Source: Erwinia psidii | GTDB lineage: Bacteria > Pseudomonadota > Gammaproteobacteria > Enterobacterales > Enterobacteriaceae | Direction of reading: 5' to 3' | NCBI RefSeq assembly: GCF_003846135.1 | Contig: NZ_RHHM01000014.1 | Location: 62,001 to 126,000, forward strand | DNA length: 64,000 nucleotides | Part shown: positions 32,926 to 40,510 of the stretch, piece by piece | Layout of the letters: each line of letters opens with the position of its first letter | Numbering within the stretch: the stretch's first letter is position 1 | Made by a program: the position numbers and the translations under genes | The notes under the pieces: generated by a model | Database searches by the model: none | What the model was told of the DNA's origin: nothing | The model's input: only the letters and a program-made list of their open reading frames with translations

Positions 32926-32934
32926 AAAAAATGA
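32752..32934 (+). pseudogene. Phage terminase small subunit, C-terminal remnant
   Basis: Only the last 40 residues (LGQQVNKAEKEAAEFIERIM) look phage-like: a charged helix ending just where the large terminase subunit gene starts, with a four-base overlap typical of terS-terL pairs. The N-terminal part lies in unrelated sequence, so the gene is truncated. Confidence 0.4.
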
Positions 32935-33677
32935 ATGTGTCATTTCCGGCCTTTTTCCATATGTGGGCAGAGCGTATGCGTTGGGACGTGCCGGACTGTC
33001 ACTGGCTGGCCAACCGTGGCGATCTGGCCGTCCTGCGCTGCTTTCGTGGGTTCGGAAAGTCAACCATCCTTGCGGTTTATAACGCCTGGCGTTATCACCA
33101 GAACCGCGATTACCGCATCCTGCACCAGTCAGAGTCTGATGGTACCGCATACAAAACCAGCCGTGACACGCAAAATGTTATACGCAATCACCCGCTTACC
33201 CGGGGCATGTTGCCGGATAAACAGGGAACGATAGAGCAGTGGTGGGTTGACGGCGTGTCGGATTTCCGTAACGCCAGCATGTATGCCCGGGGGATCCTCT
33301 CTAACGTCACGTCAGCGCGCGCAGATGAATGCCAGAATGATGACGTTGAAGTGCCAAAAAATATCACCACGCCGGAGGCGCGCGAAAAGCTTCGCTATCG
33401 TTTGGAAGAGCAGACGCACATTCTGGTACCGGGCGGACGAAAACTCTTTATCGGCACACCGCACACGCATGACAGCATTTATGATGAGCTGGAAAACATG
33501 GGCGCAGACTGCCTGACTATCCCGCTGTTTTCGCAGGCTTACCGCATAGAAGAAGACGCCGCCACGCGTACCCACTACGAATTGCCGTTTACCCCTGAAT
33601 TCGTTTTCATCGGGATCCATAAAGGCGCAAGGTTACTGCAACAGGACGTTGGCGGAATATTACCCGGGCATAACTGA
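32931..33677 (+). pseudogene. Phage terminase large subunit, truncated
   Basis: The N-terminal 235 residues match a podovirus-type packaging ATPase: Walker A-like CFRGFGKST at about residues 37-45, TSARADECQNDDVE around the ATPase acidic residues, and FIGTPHTHDSIYDE in the motif-III region. Large terminases usually exceed 500 residues with a C-terminal nuclease. Here the frame ends at 248 residues after joining an unrelated sequence at about 33640, so the nuclease domain is absent. It is a deletion remnant of a prophage. Confidence 0.75.
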
Positions 33678-34098
33678 TGAGTATCAGCGTGTAATAATGT
33701 CGGGTGAACTGCCCAGCGCCGCCCAGGTTCGAACATATATCGGTCGCTGGGATTCATCGAATTACTGTTACGCATTGAGCCAGGAAATTCCGGCGGGGCC
33801 GATTACCGCATCAGTTTATCGTGCGCAGAGTGACAGTGCGTCAGGCATTGGCATGAGTCTGATATCTGTTGAGGTCGGAACGCTGGCAACATCACCAGTT
33901 ACAACGAGCTTGGGCAGCACGGGGACGCGCACGGCGGCCAGAGCTGCAATAAACACAATGGATTACAGTACGTCGAGCATCTTTTATTCAGACGGAACCA
34001 GCGTTGATTTAATTCCCGTCAACGATGCGGTATCTGTCCCACTTGCTTCCCGGCAGTGGGGAGGCCGTTATATCACATCTGTTAAGTTAATGAGGTAA
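33649..34098 (+). CDS. Putative phage structural (tail) protein, probably truncated
   Basis: I do not recognise the family of this 149-residue product. It is Ser/Thr/Ala-rich with beta-strand character (YALSQEIPAGPITASVYRAQ) and resembles the C-terminal part of a phage tail or receptor-binding protein. It starts inside the truncated terminase gene, so the N-terminus was probably lost in the same deletion. The following gene starts 2 bp later. Confidence 0.45.
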   Translation: MAEYYPGITDEYQRVIMSGELPSAAQVRTYIGRWDSSNYCYALSQEIPAGPITASVYRAQSDSASGIGMSLISVEVGTLATSPVTTSLGSTGTRTAARAAINTMDYSTSSIFYSDGTSVDLIPVNDAVSVPLASRQWGGRYITSVKLMR

Positions 34099-34100
34099 TT

Positions 34101-34334
34101 ATGTCCGATGCAGAAAACATAACAGTTACAGAGTCCTGGGCTGTTGTTTATGAGGGTACGGACGAACGCACGATTGCATGTGTGTCCGGTCAGGGCGAAA
34201 TCTGGCAGTCTGCCGCTGAATCGGTTAATACCGCGATTGGATTGCCGATCGCGGGCCGGACCGTGCGGGGCAGCGGGCGCATACTCGGGCGGGCGATATA
34301 CGGTACAAAACACGCTGTTTTTATAGTGCTGTGA
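34101..34334 (+). CDS. Small phage protein of unknown function
   Basis: A 77-residue product (starts MSDAENITVTESW) between the putative tail gene and the Rz-like gene, overlapping the latter by four bases. It has no signal or membrane segment and no recognised motif. Its tight packing with both neighbours supports expression as a prophage late gene. Confidence 0.5.
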   Translation: MSDAENITVTESWAVVYEGTDERTIACVSGQGEIWQSAAESVNTAIGLPIAGRTVRGSGRILGRAIYGTKHAVFIVL

Positions 34335-34693
34335 TCGCGTTAAAACGCCTGGTGGTGTGCAGTGCTGCAATCATCGCCATCGTCTGGGGGTACGGCCACA
34401 TACGTTATCGGGCTGGCTGGTATGCACATGCTGATAAAGTTAACGCTGACGCAAAGAAGCGAAAGGTACGGGCCGTTACCGCAGTGCAGGTTACTGAAAA
34501 TGCCGCTGCTACAGCCAGCACAGAAAGCCGGGTTGTTTACCGGACTGTATACAGAGACGCGGTGAAATATGTTAACAATCCGTTGCGCAATGTGTGTGAG
34601 TTCGATCCTGATGCTGTGCAGTTGCGCCAGCGCGCCATCGATGCTGCCAACCATATCCCCGGATTTGATGCAGCCACCGTGCCGGATAAGTGA
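34331..34693 (+). CDS. Rz-like inner-membrane spanin
   Basis: The 120-residue protein has one N-terminal membrane helix (LVVCSAAIIAIVWGYGHI) and a periplasmic Ala/Lys/Arg-rich coiled-coil region, typical of Rz i-spanins that disrupt the outer membrane at lysis. A lipoprotein frame (Rz1-like) is embedded in its 3' end, the hallmark of overlapping Rz/Rz1 pairs. No endolysin or holin gene remains nearby, so this is a leftover of the prophage. Confidence 0.75.
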   Translation: MIALKRLVVCSAAIIAIVWGYGHIRYRAGWYAHADKVNADAKKRKVRAVTAVQVTENAAATASTESRVVYRTVYRDAVKYVNNPLRNVCEFDPDAVQLRQRAIDAANHIPGFDAATVPDK

Positions 34694-34814
34694 TGCAGGC
34701 ACAGACAGCGACGCAGATTTGCAGGCCGATACGGTTACGGCAGAGTGCGTCCGGGAGCTGCGTACGAATATATACAGGTGGCAGGGCTGGTATAAAGCCA
34801 TTGATATACAATAA
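34569..34814 (+). CDS. Rz1-like outer-membrane spanin lipoprotein
   Basis: This frame lies mostly inside the Rz-like gene in a different reading frame. It has a lipoprotein signal with a lipobox near LMLCSC, followed by a Pro/Ser-containing segment (APSMLPTISPDLMQPP) as in Rz1. At 81 residues it is longer than many Rz1 proteins. An internal start at 34590 (MCVSSILML) is also possible. Confidence 0.65.
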   Translation: MLTIRCAMCVSSILMLCSCASAPSMLPTISPDLMQPPCRISDAGTDSDADLQADTVTAECVRELRTNIYRWQGWYKAIDIQ

Positions 34815-34925
34815 GTTAAATATATTGATCTGTATTGTCGATCAATGAGATCTGATTGATCGACAGCACCAATTGGACCGGAGTTTTAGCTGGGCTTATT
34901 TTAGACAGGCAAAAGGAGCAACATC

Positions 34926-35021
34926 ATGAAATGGACGCGTAGAATTACCTGGCTTGCTATTCTCTCTGGCTGCATTGCATTCTGGTCTGCCATATTCATC
35001 CTGCTGTACCGTTTTTTCTGA
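34926..35021 (+). CDS. Small membrane peptide (31 residues)
   Basis: A short frame begins MKWTRRITWLAILSG and continues as a single hydrophobic helix ending LLYRFF. It has an ideal ribosome site (AAAAGGAG, 8 bases before the ATG) and is followed 30 bp later by a strong terminator, which together support translation. It lies just after the spanin genes. A positively charged N-terminus with one transmembrane helix would fit a small regulatory or toxin-like membrane peptide, but no family is recognised. Confidence 0.55.
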   Translation: MKWTRRITWLAILSGCIAFWSAIFILLYRFF

Positions 35022-35050
35022 CACTCCTTTTTCCTGCGCACCAACACCAG

Positions 35051-35073
35051 GCCCGGCGAAAGCCGGGTTTTTT
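35051..35073 (+). terminator. Rho-independent terminator after the small membrane peptide
   Basis: CCCGGC and GCCGGG pair around a GAAA tetraloop and are followed by six Ts: a strong plus-strand terminator closing the phage-derived transcript. Confidence 0.9.
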
Positions 35074-35138
35074 CGTTGCCCTTTATACTGAAGACGCTAT
35101 GATTACGTGTAACGCGAAACGGTATGTAAGGATTGCAT

Positions 35139-35462
35139 ATGAAGAATATTGAGATGGAAAAAAAACTGGCTGATGGCGGGTTTACTTCAAAAGAAATAGC
35201 CCTTCTGAAAAATCGAATAGAAAAAGATAATACCACCTGGCATGAGCTATTGGTGGACCTGAGAAAAAGATTTCTGGGTGGTATGGTTTTTTTGTTGGTG
35301 GCATTTTTTCTTATGGGAAGTGATTTTTTCATGAGAAAAGATAGTGATTTGCTATCGATGCTATTGACATTGATTTTTACCTCCGTCGTTTTTTGGTTTG
35401 TCATACCGTTAAAATTAGGAGGTAAGGCGTTTTTATTTATAAGAAGAAATAGTCATTTTTGA
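35139..35462 (+). CDS. Hypothetical membrane protein with two helices
   Basis: The 107-residue product (MKNIEMEKKLADGG) has a charged N-terminal domain and two membrane helices (about residues 48-64 and 74-96), then a short basic tail. The ATG at 35139 has an AAGGA ribosome site. It is convergent with, and overlaps by 10 bp, the DUF4225-like gene. Its size and membrane topology would suit an immunity protein for that neighbour, but this is inference only. Confidence 0.6.
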   Translation: MKNIEMEKKLADGGFTSKEIALLKNRIEKDNTTWHELLVDLRKRFLGGMVFLLVAFFLMGSDFFMRKDSDLLSMLLTLIFTSVVFWFVIPLKLGGKAFLFIRRNSHF

Positions 35463-36247
35463 TTTTCGTCATAAATGGATTTTATTGTCATGGCATCACT
35501 GCCCATCTCAATGATAAGGCTTGTACGTGACATATTTTTAATGTTTCGCACATAATCCGCTCTGAGATAATGAAAGAGCCTCCATGCTTCGGGTTTTAAA
35601 ACCAGTCGGCTCATCCCGTAACCTGATAAGAATAAATCTATGTAGCTGCAAGCCAGTCGTCCAGTTTTTTCGTCAAATCCTAATAGTTTGGCGGTATAAA
35701 TATAGCCATTTTCTAAAAAACCAACAAAATTATCGTTCCCTGATTTTATGTTTTCCATACTTTTCTGAAAGGCATTCATTCCATGAAGAGTTAGCATTCC
35801 AGAAAAGGCTATGCCGATAATATTTCCAGATGCAATTGAAGCTGCAAGCAGACTGCCACCTACTACAACCTGAATTCCATAGATGGCTACCCCGACACCA
35901 TTAATAATATATCCCCAGACGCCATTCTCCTGTTTAAGTTCAGCGGTGGCTACAATTTTTGCGCCTTTATGATTAAGCTGTCTGTCCTGCCCATCAAGAT
36001 ATTTTCGTTCAAGTTGCAGATTGCTAACGGACTCCTGACACTGTGACTCATTTCGGGCAGTACGAATCATCTTTAACTGATTTGAGATAAACTCCTGAAC
36101 ATTAATTTTAAAGTCGTTTCGAACGGTGATACTGCGGAGATGGCGAAACCCCACCCGCTCGGTTGTGCTCATAAGCTTGCGGGCTTCAAGGCTGGCCATT
36201 GTGAGGTAATAATCAGAAAAGCGTTTCTTTGCTAAGTAGTTATCCAT
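35453..36247 (-). CDS. DUF4225-like protein
   Basis: This 264-residue protein has a glycine/isoleucine-rich hydrophobic segment (IINGVGVAIYGIQVVVGGSL, then FSGMLTLHGMNAFQ) resembling the core of DUF4225 proteins, which often occur near Rhs or type VI secretion genes in enterobacteria. The ATG at 36247 (MDNYLAKKRF) has a clear AAGGA site; a longer GTG start at 36334 is possible. Base composition is AT-rich relative to the core. It could be a toxin domain protein, but there is no direct evidence for activity. Confidence 0.55.
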   Translation of the reverse strand: MDNYLAKKRFSDYYLTMASLEARKLMSTTERVGFRHLRSITVRNDFKINVQEFISNQLKMIRTARNESQCQESVSNLQLERKYLDGQDRQLNHKGAKIVATAELKQENGVWGYIINGVGVAIYGIQVVVGGSLLAASIASGNIIGIAFSGMLTLHGMNAFQKSMENIKSGNDNFVGFLENGYIYTAKLLGFDEKTGRLACSYIDLFLSGYGMSRLVLKPEAWRLFHYLRADYVRNIKNMSRTSLIIEMGSDAMTIKSIYDENQK

Positions 36248-36721
36248 AACTCGTCCTTGTGCTGTATGCGAGGTGGCTAACTGGCCTCCATTGCTATGCA
36301 GAGCAGGGACAATATCAGGCTGCCAACTACCCACCGTTACTATGTTATTTAGCGGCTGAATTGTAAACAGTTAAGTTATGTCGGTTAAAGATTACTTGCA
36401 GAGTAATTTTAAATTTAACCTGTTTTTATACAGTATTTCAGGGTGAGTTCTGGGCGGCAACGACAGTAACTTTATGATGATTTATCGGGGTGAACAGCTT
36501 GAGAACTATCAAGAGGGCGGCGGATTTTGGTTTGGCCGGACATACGCGGGTTGCTTCTGGCTTGAGCTTGAACGGCCAGCGTCATTAGCGACCGGAATAA
36601 ACTACCTACAAGTGCTTGAGAGCTCCCGGGCAGGGGGGGGGATTTCGACGATGAATTCACGTTAACAACGTAATTCATTTTCAGGAAATGGATTAGAAAT
36701 TGTTTCACTTCGTTACAAATA

Positions 36722-36753
36722 GAAAAGCCCCGGATCGAAAATCCAGGGCTTTT
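36722..36753 (+). terminator. Rho-independent terminator left of the ssrA-inserted element
   Basis: AGCCCCGGAT and ATCCAGGGCT form a 10-bp stem with one mismatch, flanked by A and T runs. It may be the former ssrA terminator, displaced by the inserted element. The stretch 36248-36721 shows no gene I can support. Confidence 0.6.
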
Positions 36754-36757
36754 GTGC

Positions 36758-36788
36758 AGTGTATGTGCATTTCACGTACACTTTTTTG
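36758..36788 (+). terminator. Second hairpin with T run
   Basis: AGTGTATGTG and CACGTACACT pair over 10 bp (one G-T) around a CATTT loop, followed by six Ts. It directly follows the previous terminator. Confidence 0.6.
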
Positions 36789-36876
36789 TCTTTACTAGGT
36801 CTGCGTTCTGTCTGGTCAGTGTCCGTAAGTGACTGTTTTTATAGTCTCTGTCCGGTTGCAGTCCTGTCAAAAGTGG

Positions 36877-36893
36877 GCTGGCGGGAGTTGAAC
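36877..36893. repeat. Distal attachment-site repeat
   Basis: The 17-mer GCTGGCGGGAGTTGAAC is identical to the T-arm segment of ssrA at 48511-48527. Bases on both sides differ from ssrA, so this is the recombined copy at the far end of the element. Confidence 0.85.
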
Positions 36894-36948
36894 TTATGCG
36901 GCAGTGGACTGATTTTAAAAATAAAGCAATTTAGCTTTTAAGGTTCTA

Positions 36949-36981
36949 ACTACCAAACGTACTACCAAAATGTTTTGGTAG
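36949..36981. promoter_or_regulatory. Integrase arm-type sites, distal end
   Basis: ACTACCAAACGTACTACCAAAA holds two ACTACCAAA words 12 bp apart, followed by an inverted TTTTGGTAG. The same arrangement occurs next to the integrase gene at the other end. Paired motifs near both attachment sites are what tyrosine integrases bind with their N-terminal domain. Confidence 0.65.
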
Positions 36982-37059
36982 AAAATTACACATTGCCGGG
37001 GAGGGGCTTATTTAGTCTCTGCTAAGAGTAACACATAAAGCTGTTATGCTTTTACATGT

Positions 37060-37190
37060 CCAGCCTGTCCACTGTCCTTATATAATATTAAAAATAAAAA
37101 ATATTATATTTATTATATAGATAATACCTCTCCAAGCGCGTTCGTTTGTGGACAGAGGTATGGACAAGGGGTGAACAGCGCTGTCCATAC
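37060..37190. other. Candidate replication origin of the element
   Basis: A block made almost only of A and T (37080-37122) adjoins a cluster of related words: CCTGTCCACTGTCC (37067 area), TGTGGACAG, TATGGACAA, GGTGAACAG and the inverted CTGTCCATA (to about 37188). GGTGAACAG resembles, as recalled, the iteron bound by the phage P4 alpha replication protein. AT-rich DNA beside iterons is a usual origin layout. The DUF927 protein of the element would be the candidate initiator. Confidence 0.4.
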
Positions 37191-37634
37191 TTTGCCGTTT
37201 GTTGGGCCAAATTTATGTTTGGCGGGGTGCGATATCGGATCGGTAAAGTTAGGGCACTACGTTTTGCTTCGTGCTTTCGTCGGTCGATAGTCGGACGCCG
37301 TCCGAAAAGTTGCCAGAATGGGAAAGGGCAACCCTCCCCGGAAATGCTCCAATCTGAGCGAGGGTTGTTGTACGGGCTTTTACACCTCAACAATTCTCAA
37401 CATTTTTTGTTTGGCAAAACCCGCACATGCGCAAGTACGCCGGGGAATGGGTGGCGTGAGACCTAAAAGTGTCAGTGGGAGTGGTCTTACTGAAAGAGTG
37501 AGGTAGGCGGTAAGGCGTTGCCGCTTTTCTCCCCGTCGGGATAGCCTCCTGAGCATTTTGCTACTTCCGCTTTGCTGGTGCAAGGTTGGGTAGAGCGGAT
37601 GATTTTATTGCTGTCTCTACGCGAGGGTGGCAAC
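37191..37634. other. Gene-free segment inside the element
   Basis: About 440 bases with higher G+C than the preceding origin-like block. Open frames crossing it on both strands have no ribosome sites or family likeness. Short inverted repeats are present (for example GGCGGTAAGGCGTTGCCGC at about 37507-37525), but no RNA family is recognised. Confidence 0.4.
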
Positions 37635-38099
37635 CTAATCGGCCATGTCTTTTACGATCTGTCCGTTTTCTTTCATGCGATATATTTTATTATTAGTAGT
37701 AAAAGAGAGCCCCATATTCCTACCGTAACTGACAGTAAAAACTTTATTTTTTTCTATACAGTTTTTTGGAGGTTTCATATCCTCAAAACAAAGTCTGTCA
37801 TATTTCCCTTCTTCTTTATAACCATCACCAAAATCCCAAAAGACAACAGTAAAAAAACCATCAGTGTCAGACTGGGGGACTTTATGCTTATTTTTGAGCA
37901 TATCCTTGTTTTCCTGCCACCAATTTATTCTCCCTTTATCCGTAAAAGGAAATTTTTTCACTAAAATATAGCTGTGATTACCGTTTTCGTGTACAGCGAC
38001 TATTTCTACCGTACGCAGTGACAGCCAGAGTACGCAGGCTAGTAGCAGACAAGCGAAGAACGCCAGCGCGAATAGAGTTGTCTTATATTTAACTTTCAC
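37635..38099 (-). CDS. DUF943 family membrane-anchored protein, putative immunity protein
   Basis: The 154-residue protein starts at a GTG and has one N-terminal membrane helix (LFALAFFACLLLACVLWLSL), then an extracytoplasmic domain with GRINWWQENKDMLKNKH and VFWDFGDGYKEEGKYDRLCF, matching DUF943 of enterobacteria. It overlaps the upstream DUF3289 gene by 11 bp, so the two are cotranscribed and coupled. A periplasm-facing anchored protein encoded directly after a larger soluble one is the usual layout of an immunity partner; the role is inferred. Confidence 0.72.
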   Translation of the reverse strand: MKVKYKTTLFALAFFACLLLACVLWLSLRTVEIVAVHENGNHSYILVKKFPFTDKGRINWWQENKDMLKNKHKVPQSDTDGFFTVVFWDFGDGYKEEGKYDRLCFEDMKPPKNCIEKNKVFTVSYGRNMGLSFTTNNKIYRMKENGQIVKDMAD

Positions 38100-38937
38100 T
38101 ACGGCCCCCGTTAATCTCTACCGTGGCTTCCATATTGGTCATGAATGGCTTGAAGCCAAACTGATTGTACCGCTGGAGCACAAACCAGATACGGAAGAAA
38201 TGGAACTGGCTAAATTTTGTGTTCAGAATATCATCGCTATCCAGACCAAAGTGATCCTGAACCTTATAGTGTACCACTGCCTGGTAACGGTCATTTTCAA
38301 TATGTAGTGATTTAATGGTGATATGTGTTGCCCAAGTATCATGAACGGTAATACCCATGCCGTTAAAATTATCCTGAAATCTGTCAAACTTAGGTAATCG
38401 TCCTTCAAGAATGGCTTTTGGTAGTTCGCTTTTTTGATTGGTTGGGTAATATTTTTTATCCCAATCTATATAGGTATCAAACGCGTCTTTCAATAACAGA
38501 CGTGTACTATTTTCCTTTGAGTTATCCCTGATAATATGCTCTTTCAATGCCCGGTCCAGCGATATATCACGGAAAGGCGTACCATTGCCGTGCTGCATGT
38601 GAGTGATCATCTTTTCAATCAGGTGACTATACGGCCCGTAAAGGGAAAATTTACGGGATAACGAGCGGAATTCATCAAACAGCATTGCGGCACACTGCTG
38701 GCGGGTAATCTTTTCACCCTGGCCGCGCAGATTGCAGCAGAACATGGACTGGGGACGATCCAGTGAAGAACGCCGGGTCAGCGTGTAAGGATCAACCCGG
38801 TCAGAAATGTAATCCAGCCGATACCGGGATTTTAACTGTGCTTCGGTCAAATCGCCGCAGCGCATATCACTCGCGCCGTAGTCGTCCATCCACTTCTGCG
38901 TCTTAAATATCGTACAGGGAAACTGTAGTGCAGCCAT
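38089..38937 (-). CDS. DUF3289 family protein, putative secreted toxin/effector
   Basis: This 282-residue protein matches DUF3289: YGASDMRCGDLTEAQLKSRY near the N-terminus, and the conserved C-terminal half with FNGMGITVHDTWATHITIKS, QDHFGLDSDD and FRIWFVLQRYNQFGFKPFMT. There is no signal peptide. The start at 38937 has an AAGGAAT ribosome site. Its partner DUF943 gene overlaps it. DUF3289/DUF943 pairs recur in enterobacterial variable regions; export by type VI secretion is a guess from similar neighbourhoods, and the enzymatic activity is unknown. Confidence 0.72.
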   Translation of the reverse strand: MAALQFPCTIFKTQKWMDDYGASDMRCGDLTEAQLKSRYRLDYISDRVDPYTLTRRSSLDRPQSMFCCNLRGQGEKITRQQCAAMLFDEFRSLSRKFSLYGPYSHLIEKMITHMQHGNGTPFRDISLDRALKEHIIRDNSKENSTRLLLKDAFDTYIDWDKKYYPTNQKSELPKAILEGRLPKFDRFQDNFNGMGITVHDTWATHITIKSLHIENDRYQAVVHYKVQDHFGLDSDDILNTKFSQFHFFRIWFVLQRYNQFGFKPFMTNMEATVEINGGRSES

Positions 38938-39187
38938 CGTTATACATTCCTTGTGTAATGGTCCGTTGCGTCTTTACAGGGAATGATACGCGCTGGTGGG
39001 CCGGAGTGTAAACGTTGAGCACTCTCTACACGTAATTTTTTGCAGATTCCGGGCAGGGGGGATAACGACTTTAAATCACAGTCTCTGACACACCAGTGCC
39101 TGCATTTTCTGTGCGAACCTGAGCGCGAACCTCGCGTAGTGAGGTAAGAAAAACCTTCAGCCGCATCAGGTCAGGAGTGTCATTCCG

Positions 39188-39406
39188 GTGGAAATTTCAG
39201 GACTGGAAACAATAAATTCAGGTATAAAGCTTTCCTTTTTCTCGCGCAGAGACTGTCAGAAAACCTTCGTGACGCTGCGTTTTTTACTGCGTAGTGACCC
39301 CGAAAAAATCTTCCGTGTCCCGCCTGTGGGCTGGCGATTCCGTCTAATCGTCGGAATTAATCAAAATCAATCAGTTATCAACGTTTACAGGGTGAGGGCT
39401 GAATAA
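39188..39406 (+). CDS. Small hypothetical protein coupled to the Q-like gene
   Basis: A 72-residue basic product with a GTG start (MEISGLETINSG). I recognise no domain. Its TAA stop overlaps the next start (TAATG), which supports translation and suggests that the two proteins are made together. An alternative is that it is only a leader frame for the antiterminator-like gene. Confidence 0.45.
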   Translation: MEISGLETINSGIKLSFFSRRDCQKTFVTLRFLLRSDPEKIFRVPPVGWRFRLIVGINQNQSVINVYRVRAE

Positions 39407-39861
39407 TGCGCGTTATACGGGCAGTGATGCAACGCTGGGGAGAATGGGCGGCGTATGAAGAAAACCGCTCTGCATGGCCTGCTGTCTGCGCCACCTTCCG
39501 GGGAGTGCTGGCGGGTAAATCATCTTTGCGTCCGTCCTGTAGTGACGATGACGGCCTGATAATCGACGCCTGTGTATCGAGGCTGCACATCGCTGGGCGC
39601 GATGCAGAACGCGAGGTGCTCTTTGCTTACTACGTCCTGCGCCTGCCTCTGCGCGATGTGGCAAATTTGCTCGAAACCAACTGTATGCAGGTTCGCAATC
39701 TGCTGTCCGGGGCTGAGAACTTCGTTAACAGCGGTCTGGTGACGCTGGGCGTCAGGCTGGATATGGATCTGGTACTGAAAGCCACCGGGCAGATGGAAGC
39801 GCCTGCATTTCTGCTGCGCGGTTTTGAGGATGTTTCTGGTCGTGTGCGGGGGGTGGGTTGA
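39406..39861 (+). CDS. DUF1133 / phage antitermination Q-like protein
   Basis: The 151-residue protein resembles lambdoid late-gene antiterminators of the DUF1133 type: an N-terminal RWGEWAAYEENRSAWPAV, then SCSDDDGLIIDACVSRL, and a helix-turn-helix-like stretch LRLPLRDVANLLETNCMQVR. In phages such proteins let polymerase read through late terminators. In this satellite it could drive the element's own operon or interfere with helper late transcription. Confidence 0.65.
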   Translation: MRVIRAVMQRWGEWAAYEENRSAWPAVCATFRGVLAGKSSLRPSCSDDDGLIIDACVSRLHIAGRDAEREVLFAYYVLRLPLRDVANLLETNCMQVRNLLSGAENFVNSGLVTLGVRLDMDLVLKATGQMEAPAFLLRGFEDVSGRVRGVG

Positions 39862-40056
39862 TGGTCCAAATCTGGATGATGAATTCCTACCCAGTAGGAA
39901 ATTACCGTTAATCAGGTAGTTATCCGACTCCCTCCAATGGAGGTTTTAGGAGAAATCAATCAGTTACCTAATTTGCTAATCTGTGCAGATTTGCATAGTC
40001 AGCCTCCCATGCCACCAGCCAGAAAGCAAAGTTAACCTATCTTATTGAATATAAAG

Positions 40057-40116
40057 AAAAGAACGAATTACGTTCTTTTGATGCCGGGCAGGGGTATCGT
40101 CTGCCCGTCATTTTTT
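40057..40116 (+). terminator. Two hairpin terminators downstream of the Q-like gene
   Basis: A perfect stem AAAAGAACG/CGTTCTTTT lies at 40057-40079, followed by GGGCAG/CTGCCC (40086-40106) with a TTTTTT run at 40111. Either would stop plus-strand transcription from the antiterminator-like gene; the first is symmetrical and could act on both strands. The stretch 39862-40056 holds no gene. Confidence 0.6.
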
Positions 40117-40128
40117 GCACATTCACCA

Positions 40129-40494
40129 TTACGATCGGGAAATCACTTCGCCCTCGATGTAGTCCGCTGGTGGCCTGTCCTCACGCACAACGGTGAATGT
40201 GCCGGGAAGGCGGTAACGAACGACCAGGCTGTTAATGTGCCCAAACGGACCGCGCCCCTCGTTGATCTTAATCCGCTCTAACTGCCCGTCCTTTACCATC
40301 GTGTCGAGCGTACGCCGGACAGAACGGTACCGCGTCGGGTCTTCCCTCTGCACGTCAAAGCCGTACAGCGCCGACGCTATGCCCGCCACATCAAACGGCG
40401 GTTCGCAGGCCTCCAGCCGGATCGCGTCAGCCTGCTCTTTTGTCTCCGGCCTGAACAGCGCCAGTATGGCGGTTTTGCGGTTGGTCTGTCTCAT
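40129..40494 (-). CDS. Putative winged-helix DNA-binding protein
   Basis: The 121-residue product has a central region reading like a winged-helix domain: IASALYG, YRSVRRTLDTMVKDGQLERI and a beta-wing FGHINSLVVRYRL. I recognise no named family. Its start lies 16 bp from a set of three 41-bp palindromic repeats, so it is probably a regulator that binds them, either repressing itself or controlling element maintenance. Confidence 0.6.
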   Translation of the reverse strand: MRQTNRKTAILALFRPETKEQADAIRLEACEPPFDVAGIASALYGFDVQREDPTRYRSVRRTLDTMVKDGQLERIKINEGRGPFGHINSLVVRYRLPGTFTVVREDRPPADYIEGEVISRS

Positions 40495-40510
40495 GATGGG
40501 GGTTAACCCT

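Noticed and set aside
36474-36665. Short frames before the displaced terminator
   Set aside because: Low-complexity G-rich stretch, no start signal, no family match.
37146-37506. Overlapping frames on both strands in the left part of the satellite
   Set aside because: They lack ribosome sites and recognisable domains and cover an origin-like and structured non-coding region.
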